Of a DNA stretch of 6,322 bases, positions 1 to 6,322 are shown piece by piece. The position numbers and the translations under genes are program-made. The stretch comes from a bacterium (GTDB lineage Bacteria; Patescibacteriota; Minisyncoccia; Minisyncoccales; GCA-002788555). The notes beneath the pieces were generated by a model. It saw only the letters and a program-made list of their open reading frames with translations. It ran no database searches and was not told the DNA's origin. The first letter of the stretch is position 1. The number at the start of each line of letters is the position of its first letter. The DNA lies in assembly GCA_021158595.1 (NCBI GenBank), contig JAGGUF010000054.1, positions 1-6,322 of the forward strand. The letters are read 5' to 3'.

Positions 1-1
1 A

Positions 2-103
2 AGGGTTCATCCTTTAATGGACAAAACCTGGAAGGAAAACTATGATTCCTCTTACCAAATAGGTTCCTGTCCCTGGTGTTATAAAAACAAACAATTGAAA
101 TAA
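2..103 (+). CDS. 3' end of an unidentified plus-strand gene (CPWC-containing C-terminus)
   Basis: From the window edge to a TAA at 101-103 one plus-strand frame is open for 33 codons. It reads like real protein, with the tail SYQIGSCPWCYKNKQLK. The paired cysteines of GSCPWC (68-79) suggest a C-terminal metal-binding or redox CxxC pair. The neighbouring HPLMDKTWKENYD is also ordinary coding composition. The piece would converge with the femX-like gene, whose stop lies 40 bases downstream. I do not recognise the family. The fragment is too short to rule out a chance open frame, so this is a tentative call. Confidence 0.45.
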   Translation, partial: RVHPLMDKTWKENYDSSYQIGSCPWCYKNKQLK

Positions 104-143
104 TTGCTATTCTCCCTGTTTGCTAGGAAAGGGAGGATTGAAC

Positions 144-1160
144 TTACACTTCACGTTTAAAGATTTTTCTCCCAAGTCGGTATACCCTATACCAGAAATT
201 TGAAAAGATAAAGTCTTTTCCCTCTGGATAAGTAATTTCTTCTCCTCCAAAACCCTTTTTAAACCTGGTCAGCCCAGGCCATTTTTTTTCATCAATTCCC
301 CAGAAATCATATTCCACGCATCCTTTCTCTTTCGCCCTTTCAATTTGCTTCCATTGTAAAAAGTGAGGAGCCATTAGGCTTCGAAATTGATAATCTGAAC
401 CTCCGTGTAAATATATTGCCTTTTTCCCAAAAAATATCACAATATTTGCGGCAATAACCTTATTCTTATACTCTGCTAAAAAAAGTTCTGCATCCATAAT
501 CTTAAGCAATTTCCTATAATAATCTTTAGAATAGGATCTAATTTTTTTTCTTTTGGCAGTTTTTTGAATTAATTCCCAGAAATTTTCAAAGTCCGCAGAA
601 TTCCATTGATCCTCTCTAACAGTTACTCCTCTTTTTTGGGACAGTCTAATATTATATCTTGTTTTCGAATGAAGATTTTGAAAAATCTCCTCAAGGCTCT
701 TATTAAGATTTAAAATCAGGGTTTTCTTTGGCTGTATCCTCTTTAGAGGTCGAACTTCCTTCAAATCAGAAAGAAATGTTTCTCTTTTTAGAGAAGAAAG
801 GGGTTCTATTTTTAAAAAAATAGCCCCTTCTTCCTTAGCCAGTTGTTTTGCTTCTTTTAGAATCAGTTCTATTATCTTCTCCTTTTTTAAAAAAGAGTTC
901 CTAAAACAGGGACCATAAGGAATATAAAACATTGCTCCAATTTCTTTTTTTCTCATTCCAGGAATAAAAAAACTTTCTTTAATAATCTGAGCCTGAGCCA
1001 ATACCTGTTTTTCCGAAGATATTATCTTAAACCTCCAAATCTTTTTTCCTAAATCTTTCTGGAATTCTCCCCAATTAAAACTCTGTAAAAAACTTCCCTT
1101 GTTCTGAATGAGAAACTCATCCCATTCTCTTCTTTTGCCCTCAAAATAAGATAGTCTCAT
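144..1160 (-). CDS. FemAB/FemX-family peptidoglycan-bridge aminoacyltransferase (lipid II:glycine glycyltransferase-like)
   Basis: This is a 338-residue member of the FemABX family, whose enzymes transfer an amino acid from aminoacyl-tRNA to the stem peptide of lipid-linked peptidoglycan precursor at the inner membrane face. The first GNAT-like half shows SFLQSFNWGEFQKDLG (23-38), FYIPYGP (78-84) and FLKIEP (115-120). The second half begins TLILNLNKSLEEIF and HSKTRYNIRLSQKRGVTV (164-181). It then gives YLHGGSDYQFRSLMAPHFLQW (250-270), GCVEYDFWGI (280-289) and LTRFKKGFGGEEITYP (297-311), all typical of the family. There is no signal peptide. The C-terminus is Arg/Lys/aromatic-rich, which would suit membrane contact. 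It starts with ATG without a clear Shine-Dalgarno and lies 285 bases past the hxlB-like gene, beyond a terminator, so it is probably transcribed separately. The transferred amino acid and the cross-bridge cannot be read from the sequence. Some FemAB-like proteins have other substrates. Confidence 0.88.
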   Translation of the reverse strand: MRLSYFEGKRREWDEFLIQNKGSFLQSFNWGEFQKDLGKKIWRFKIISSEKQVLAQAQIIKESFFIPGMRKKEIGAMFYIPYGPCFRNSFLKKEKIIELILKEAKQLAKEEGAIFLKIEPLSSLKRETFLSDLKEVRPLKRIQPKKTLILNLNKSLEEIFQNLHSKTRYNIRLSQKRGVTVREDQWNSADFENFWELIQKTAKRKKIRSYSKDYYRKLLKIMDAELFLAEYKNKVIAANIVIFFGKKAIYLHGGSDYQFRSLMAPHFLQWKQIERAKEKGCVEYDFWGIDEKKWPGLTRFKKGFGGEEITYPEGKDFIFSNFWYRVYRLGRKIFKREV

Positions 1161-1220
1161 AGTTGTACAGTTTCATCACATTGTTTACAATATCTTTTAC
1201 AATAAAAGGAATTCCTTCCC

Positions 1221-1305
1221 CTCCTTAATCCTCCCCCTCCCTTTGGGAGGGGGAGGAAATTGAGGAGATTCTCCTTAATCCTCCCCCTCCCTTTGGGAGG
1301 GGAGG
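1221..1305. repeat. Two tandem copies of a C/G-rich hairpin repeat (REP/MITE-like)
   Basis: Two copies of a 32-base sequence start at 1221 and 1271, exactly 50 bases apart. Each has the leader CTCCTTAATC and then an inverted repeat CCTCCCCCTCCC - TTT - GGGAGGGGGAGG. In the first copy the 12-bp stem is perfect (1230-1241/1245-1256). In the second, one G is missing from the right arm (1280-1291/1295-1305). The stretch lies in the gap between the hxlB terminator and femX and encodes nothing. The form resembles the short palindromic intergenic repeats dispersed in many bacterial genomes. Whether it is dispersed here cannot be seen from one window. Confidence 0.85.
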
Positions 1306-1412
1306 ATATAGGTGGGGGTGGAGAAGGTTAAATACAACAAATACAAAAAGTAAGGAGAAATCTGTCCTAATTGTTAACAACCTGGTGAAACCTCACACAT
1401 AGCGAGGATTAT

Positions 1413-1441
1413 AAAAAATATGCCGAGAACTCTCGGCTTTT
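1413..1441 (-). terminator. Rho-independent terminator after the hxlB-like gene
   Basis: Five bases past the TGA of the hxlB-like gene, the minus strand shows AAAA, a perfect 7-bp inverted repeat GCCGAGA/TCTCGGC (1422-1428 and 1431-1437), then ATA and six T (1413-1418). The two-base centre means the real loop is probably four bases closed by a 6-bp stem. The plus strand also has four T after the stem (1438-1441), but no plus-strand gene approaches it. It probably ends the gyrB-murE-archease-hxlB transcript. Confidence 0.8.
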
Positions 1442-1445
1442 AGAA

Positions 1446-2048
1446 TCACTCTGGCTTGGCGTGTCTTTTTTCCAAATCTCTGTCACTTTTTTTCGTGAGG
1501 GCTCCTATATAGCCCAGAAGGCTATCTAAAACTATCAAAGTAAGATCTTCGAAATCAGTGTTCAAGGGCATAACCGGAATCCCTCTTATTCTTCGCTCTT
1601 CATAGGGATAACTAGACTCCCTTTTAGGTCTTCCCGGAATAAGAAGTATCTCGTCAGCAATTTTTCCTAATGAAGAATTTGACTGGGAGGTAATGGCAAT
1701 TACTACGGCTCCAAGGTCTTTAGCAATTTTTGCTTTATCAACTTGATGTTCTCCTCCTCCAGAAATCACAATGAATAAGTTATCTTTCTCTACTGGAGGC
1801 ATAGTAGGTTCTCCGAGAACCCGAACGTCAAACCCTAAGTGAGAAAGCCTCATCGCAACTGACTTAGCCACCTCCCCTGACCTTCCCACGCCGGTCACGA
1901 AAATTCTTTGTTTCTTATCCAAGGTATCCAGTAATCTTTTCGCAAACCTTCTAAGTTGCCCATTGTTTATTTTGGGAATCTGTTCTCTCATCCAAGCCAG
2001 AGTTCTTTCTATTTCTATCTTTACATCCTTTGCAATTTCACTTTCCAA
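1446..2048 (-). CDS. SIS-domain sugar-phosphate isomerase, HxlB (6-phospho-3-hexuloisomerase)-like
   Basis: This is a single SIS domain of 200 residues, the normal HxlB/MJ1247 length. HxlB interconverts D-arabino-hex-3-ulose-6-phosphate and fructose-6-phosphate in the ribulose monophosphate pathway. An N-terminal helical region (1-45) leads to IFVTGVGRSGEVAKSVAMRL (49-68), HLGFDVRVLGEPTMPP and FIVISGGGEH (92-101). AKDLGAVVIAIT, then ADEILLIPGRPK, PLNTDFEDL (161-169) and RHAKPE at the C-terminus match the HxlB pattern closely. The phosphosugar loop is unusual: SGGGEH replaces the common SGSGET and so loses a Ser and a Thr hydroxyl. The start is TTG, chosen because AAGGAGGTGA lies 6 bases upstream. 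The gene follows archease by 39 bases and ends at a hairpin terminator. The partner synthase HxlA is absent from the window. The family is well supported, but the exact substrate is not, so I give no symbol. Confidence 0.85.
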   Translation of the reverse strand: MESEIAKDVKIEIERTLAWMREQIPKINNGQLRRFAKRLLDTLDKKQRIFVTGVGRSGEVAKSVAMRLSHLGFDVRVLGEPTMPPVEKDNLFIVISGGGEHQVDKAKIAKDLGAVVIAITSQSNSSLGKIADEILLIPGRPKRESSYPYEERRIRGIPVMPLNTDFEDLTLIVLDSLLGYIGALTKKSDRDLEKRHAKPE

Positions 2049-2070
2049 TTTGAGTTCACCTCCTTTTAAA
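2049..2070 (-). promoter_or_regulatory. Full-length Shine-Dalgarno deciding the TTG start of the hxlB-like gene
   Basis: The minus strand reads AAAAGGAGGTGAACTCAA directly before the TTG at 2048. AAGGAGGTGA is a ten-base match to the complement of the usual 16S rRNA 3' end, and its GGAGG ends 9 bases before the start codon. This is far stronger than any site before the other genes here. It supports TTG as the true start and suggests that the gene, third after gyrB in the run, is translated independently of archease. Confidence 0.85.
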
Positions 2071-2087
2071 AGATAAAATAAATCTTA

Positions 2088-2503
2088 TCATATGTCAAAT
2101 AAAATTGTTGCCTCCCACATCTTGTCCTTGTTTAAACAAACATTTAAGTTATGATAGGTAACTCCTTTAATTACTACTCCTTTTCTTTCTAATCTCTGTC
2201 CTATTAGGGTAGCCTCTACTTCTCTATTGGTCATCTCCTTAAACTGAATCTGATAATAGACCTCCTGATGAGCCTCGCTCAAATATAATACCTCACTTAA
2301 AAAATCCACCAAAAGAAAAGGAAGATCTATAGAAGAAATCTTTAGTTTCCTTTTTATCTTCTTTCTCTCTTGACTATTATCCCAAGGTTTATATCTTGCT
2401 GCCTTGAACATCGCAATCATTGCATTGGTAAAAAGTTCCTTCAGGTTTCTTCCAAAGACTTTGATTTTCAAGTCTGAAATATGATCTAAAACCTCATATT
2501 TTT

Positions 2504-2507
<4 letters not shown>
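2088..2507 (-). CDS. archease family protein
   Basis: This is a small (139-residue) Ca-binding protein of the archease family. Known members activate the RNA ligase RtcB by promoting its guanylylation, in tRNA splicing or RNA repair. The family signature is complete: the N-terminal YEVLDHISDLKIKVFG with its acidic residues (D8, D12), then NLKELFTNAMIAMF. LPFLLVDFLSEVLYL follows at 62-76 and IKGVTYHNL at 113-121. The terminal WEATILFDI holds the conserved penultimate Asp (D138). The length is normal and no domain is missing. Its ATG overlaps the TGA of the murE-like gene as ATGA (2504-2507), and no good Shine-Dalgarno stands close, so translation is probably coupled to murE. RtcB is not in this window, so the RNA partner is not shown here and the link with cell-wall genes may be only operon co-residence. 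Confidence 0.9.
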
Positions 2508-3793
<1,286 letters not shown>

Positions 3794-3836
3794 CTTAACG
3801 TTTAGAGGTTTCCCTCCCAGAGGATTAGTATGAATT

Positions 3837-6322
3837 TTATATATCTAAGTTCTTTACCTCTTTGGCATAGGTCTGAATAAACTGTTTTCGAGGTAATACT
3901 TCTTTGCCCATCAAAATATCAAAGATTCTATCTGCCTCTTCAGAATTTTCAATAGTAACCTGACGCAAAATTCTCTTCTCTGGATTCATTGTAGTAGACC
4001 ATAACTCTTCTGGATTCATCTCTCCAAGTCCCTTGTAACGCTGAATAGAAACAGGCTTTTGACCGAATCTCTTTAATACATCTTCCTTCTCGCCTTCTGT
4101 ATAGGCATACTCTATCTCCTTTCCGGATTGAATCTTATAAAGGGGCGGCTGGGCAATATAAAGATAACCTCTTTCAATAATTGGTTTAAAATACCGATAA
4201 AAAAGGGTAAGAAGAAGGGTAGTCAGGTGTTGACCATCTACATCACTATCTGCCATTAAAATGATTTTATGATATCTTAATTTAGAGATGTTAAAGTCAT
4301 TTCCAATTCCTGTACCTAAGGCAATAATTAATGACTTTATCTCTTGTGAAGACAAAAGTCGATTTAAATGTACTCTCTCAACATTCAAAATCTTTCCTCT
4401 CAAAGGCAAAACAGCCTGAAATCTCTTATCCCGAGCCTGACGACTAGAACCTCCGGCTGATTCTCCCTCTACCAAAAACAATTCTGATTGTTCTGGATCT
4501 CGAGAAGAACAATCACTTAATTTCCCGGGCAGGGCAAAACTCTCCATTACTCCCTTCCGTAAGACAGATTCTTTAGCCGCCTTTGCTGCCTTTCTCGAGC
4601 GTGCCGCAAGTAGACATTTCTCAATAATCGCTCTTCCATCCCGAGGATTTTTTTCTAAAAAATCAAATAAAGCCTCCGAGACTCCACTCTCTACCGCTAC
4701 CCTTGCCTCTGGGTTGCCAAGTCTTTGTTTGGTCTGACCCTCAAATTGAGGATTGGGAAGTCTAACCGATACTATTGCGTCTAATCCTTCTCTGGTATCT
4801 TCTCCCTCAATTTTTTCCTTATCGGTTAGAAGTTTATTCTCTTTTCCCCACTTTTGAAGGGTTCTGGTAAGGGCAATTCGGAATCCAGTAAGATGAGTCC
4901 CTCCCTCTCGCGTTCGGATGTTATTAGCAAAAGAAATCTCCTCTGTCTCAATATCATCAGTATAACAAAAGGCTACCTCTGTTAAGATATTGTTAACCTC
5001 TTTTTTAACATAAAAAATATTCTCCTGAATTTTCTTCTCACCCTCTGTAAGCCATTGAAGCAGAGATTTTATTCCTCCCTCAAAATAAAAGGTATAACTC
5101 TTATAGGGTTCTTTTCTTCTGTCTTTAATTCTTATCTTAAGTTTTGGCACAAGATAGGCCTGCTCTCGTAAATGGTCAATAATTTTTTTCCAGGAAAATT
5201 CAATCCTTTTAAAAATTTCTGGATCTGGTTCAAAGATGACAGTGGTTCCTGTATGGTCGCATTTCCCTATCTGTTTAACTGGAGTCTTTGCTATCCCTCT
5301 TGAATACTCTTGATAATATTTCTTACCTTCCCGACAAACCTCAGCCCTCATCCATTTTGATAAGGCACAAACTACAGAAACTCCTACTCCATGAAGACCT
5401 CCACTTACTCGATATGTCTTTCCTCCAAACTTTGCTCCGGCATGAAGATAGGTCATTACTGTCTCAAGGGCTGACTTTTTAGTCTGAGGGTGGGTCTCAA
5501 CAGGAATTCCTCTACCGTTATCTCTTATCATAACCCGATTATCGGGCAACAAACTTACCCCTATTTCATTACAATACTCTGCAATGGCTTCATCAATACT
5601 GTTATGAGCAATGATTGGAGAAAATCCCGCTACGAAATTTTCTCCATTAGGAACAGAAATATCATAAACCCAAGGATGGTTATATTTTATTTCTTCAATT
5701 TTTTTGATTCTCAAAACACCTAAATCAGAATTCAAAAAGAGTAAAGCTTTTTGATTTAAAATAACCTTTTGTTTCTCTAAAAGAGTTAAGAGTTTATTAT
5801 GAGAAATACCAATCTGGCCATTATTTCTTTGATTTAAAACAGGTTTATCAAAACACTTCTCAATTACTTCATCAAAGGGAAGATAATTAAAATAAGATGA
5901 GTTTGTATTCCAATAAAAGTCTATTCGGAAAAGTTTCTCGGCAGGATTAAATCTGGTTTTTTTAATTTTATCTTTGTAATTTATGAATAAAAATCTTACC
6001 TTTTTTTCCCTTAAAACAGTTCTAAAGGAATAAGTCTTATTAAGAGAAGAAAGAAGGTAAGAAAAAGTGACAGCCAAATCTTGATTTTTGACCACCATCG
6101 TAAACTTTCTCCTCTCATCCTTATCAGGAATTGTATTGTTTATTAAATGATTAATAAAAACCTTCGTTGGGTAACCATCTCCAGCCAAATAACCTATAAC
6201 ATATCTCTCTTTTAATGTTTGATTTAAATTAAATATCAAATCTGGTACTCTCTTATCAGAACTATTTCTCCCCGTCTTTATAATTTCTTTAAAAATCAAA
6301 CTTACTAAATGAGAATTAAGAG
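3837..6322 (-). CDS. gyrB: DNA gyrase subunit B, intein-containing, 5' end outside the window
   Basis: This is the ATPase and TOPRIM subunit of DNA gyrase, which introduces negative supercoils together with GyrA. The frame stays open from the TAA at 3837-3839 to the window edge. A TTG at 6299 is only an internal codon, because the sense frame continues upstream of it (LNSHLVS). Bases 5601-6322 are intein. From 5600 the extein begins SIDEAIAEYC, equivalent to the N-box of the GHKL ATPase fold. The adenine-contacting DNGRG follows at 5508-5522, then the GGLHGVG lid (5382-5402), the QTK loop (4728-4736), the TOPRIM catalytic Glu in EGESAGG (4449-4469), the Mg-binding DSDVD (4236-4250) and QRYKGLGEMN. 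The C-terminus KNLDI fits GyrB better than ParE. The visible extein is 587 residues. About 45 more are expected upstream, giving a compact GyrB without the proteobacterial insertion. Oddities are the intein itself and EGES in place of the usual EGDS. Confidence 0.96.
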   Translation of the reverse strand, partial: LNSHLVSLIFKEIIKTGRNSSDKRVPDLIFNLNQTLKERYVIGYLAGDGYPTKVFINHLINNTIPDKDERRKFTMVVKNQDLAVTFSYLLSSLNKTYSFRTVLREKKVRFLFINYKDKIKKTRFNPAEKLFRIDFYWNTNSSYFNYLPFDEVIEKCFDKPVLNQRNNGQIGISHNKLLTLLEKQKVILNQKALLFLNSDLGVLRIKKIEEIKYNHPWVYDISVPNGENFVAGFSPIIAHNSIDEAIAEYCNEIGVSLLPDNRVMIRDNGRGIPVETHPQTKKSALETVMTYLHAGAKFGGKTYRVSGGLHGVGVSVVCALSKWMRAEVCREGKKYYQEYSRGIAKTPVKQIGKCDHTGTTVIFEPDPEIFKRIEFSWKKIIDHLREQAYLVPKLKIRIKDRRKEPYKSYTFYFEGGIKSLLQWLTEGEKKIQENIFYVKKEVNNILTEVAFCYTDDIETEEISFANNIRTREGGTHLTGFRIALTRTLQKWGKENKLLTDKEKIEGEDTREGLDAIVSVRLPNPQFEGQTKQRLGNPEARVAVESGVSEALFDFLEKNPRDGRAIIEKCLLAARSRKAAKAAKESVLRKGVMESFALPGKLSDCSSRDPEQSELFLVEGESAGGSSRQARDKRFQAVLPLRGKILNVERVHLNRLLSSQEIKSLIIALGTGIGNDFNISKLRYHKIILMADSDVDGQHLTTLLLTLFYRYFKPIIERGYLYIAQPPLYKIQSGKEIEYAYTEGEKEDVLKRFGQKPVSIQRYKGLGEMNPEELWSTTMNPEKRILRQVTIENSEEADRIFDILMGKEVLPRKQFIQTYAKEVKNLDI
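5601..6322 (-). mobile_element. C-terminal part of a GyrB intein with LAGLIDADG homing endonuclease domain
   Basis: This is an in-frame, self-splicing protein element; about 240 residues are visible and the N-terminal splicing half lies beyond the window. In order it shows KRVPDLIFN leading into a LAGLIDADG helix (VIGYLAGDGY, 6171-6200) whose metal-binding Asp is present, then a Lys/Asn/Phe-rich endonuclease body. Next comes the junction stretch IKKIEEIKYN and block F, VYDISVPNGENFVAG (5625-5669). Block G, PIIAHN, ends at 5601 with the penultimate His and terminal Asn needed for Asn cyclisation. The +1 nucleophile is Ser (AGT, 5598-5600). The layout suggests this is the second of two LAGLIDADG motifs, with the first upstream. 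GC is about 28% by hand count against 39% in the extein. The insertion point equals the N|A/S of the gyrase EVVDN-A/S-IDEA motif. Splicing looks intact at this end; endonuclease activity is inferred only. Confidence 0.93.

Larger units (their letters stand above)
1161..1445. other. Non-coding gap between the hxlB-like and femX-like genes
   Basis: This is 285 bases with no supportable gene. It holds the terminator next to hxlB and the two C/G-rich hairpins. A weaker inverted repeat at 1391-1407 (CCTCGC/GTGAGG on the minus strand, one G-U pair) and the palindrome TTGTTAACAA near 1370 are also present. Close to femX, the minus strand has ATTGTAAACAAT, two 5-base arms around AA, about 20 bases before the ATG. 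A femX promoter must lie somewhere here if the terminator works, but I find no convincing -35/-10 pair. Confidence 0.6.

Noticed and set aside
104..143. Terminator between the plus-strand tail and femX (CTCCCT/AGGGAG, 112-117/130-135)
   Set aside because: The stem is only 6 bp around a 12-base loop and no T-run follows on either strand, so it is not supportable as a terminator.
1161..1215. Promoter and operator for femX, including the ATTGTAAACAAT palindrome
   Set aside because: There is no -35/-10 pair with proper spacing, and a 5-base-arm palindrome in AT-rich DNA is easily due to chance.
1221..1305. CRISPR array
   Set aside because: Only two copies are present and the repeat is itself a hairpin, with an 18-base gap and no cas genes; a REP-like element explains it better.
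3794..3836. Separate promoter or terminator between gyrB and the murE-like gene
   Set aside because: The 43-base gap has no hairpin with a T-run and no recognisable promoter; its AGAGG motifs are a direct repeat, not an inverted one.
5288..5482. Plus-strand open frame of 64 codons
   Set aside because: It lies wholly inside the conserved gyrB extein on the other strand, shows no recognisable protein and has no ribosome site; it is a shadow frame.
5490..5723. Plus-strand open frame of 77 codons
   Set aside because: It spans the gyrB/intein junction antisense to clear coding sequence, with an Asn/Ile/Phe-rich composition that merely reflects AT-rich DNA.
6297..6299. TTG as the start of the gyrB reading frame
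   Set aside because: The frame continues open upstream to the window edge, and the region is the middle of an intein, so the true start lies outside.

Overview
The window is low-GC bacterial DNA carrying five protein genes on the minus strand and the tail of a possible sixth on the plus strand. Likely source, by inference only: a Patescibacteria/CPR organism, probably Parcubacteria-like. The hints are a compact gyrase B ending in a KNLDI-type tail, a short MurE-like ligase without the usual N-terminal domain, a FemX-type aminoacyltransferase, a stand-alone archease and a HxlB-like SIS protein. TGA is used as a normal stop by three genes, so the code is not one that reads TGA as Gly or Trp. 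No rRNA, tRNA or marker gene fixes the taxonomy.

Layout, in minus-strand transcription order. (1) 6322-3837 holds the 3' part of a gyrB gene interrupted by an intein. The frame is open to the window edge, so the gene is partial here. Bases 6322-5601 encode the C-terminal part of the intein, with a LAGLIDADG motif and the splice junction His-Asn|Ser. Bases 5600-3837 encode the gyrase C-extein. By hand count the intein part is about 28% GC and the extein about 39%. (2) 3793-2504 is a MurE-like Mur ligase, 43 bases after gyrB. (3) 2507-2088 is an archease that overlaps the murE stop by 4 bases (ATGA). (4) 2048-1446 is a HxlB/6-phospho-3-hexuloisomerase-like SIS protein with a TTG start behind a full-length Shine-Dalgarno sequence. 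A hairpin terminator follows its stop directly. (5) 1445-1161 is a 285-base non-coding gap with the terminator and two tandem 12-bp C/G-rich hairpin repeats. (6) 1160-144 is a FemX-like peptidoglycan-bridge aminoacyltransferase, probably its own transcription unit. (7) Bases 2-103 on the plus strand read as the end of an unidentified protein with a CPWC motif, convergent with femX.

Two themes stand out. Two genes (murE-like and femX-like) serve peptidoglycan precursor and cross-bridge synthesis. The gyrB gene carries a selfish intein in the most conserved part of its ATP-binding site, so functional gyrase should depend on protein splicing. The intein, the diverged specificity motif of the MurE-like ligase and the tandem hairpins are the most interesting parts. 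I see no sign of a wholly new multi-gene system.
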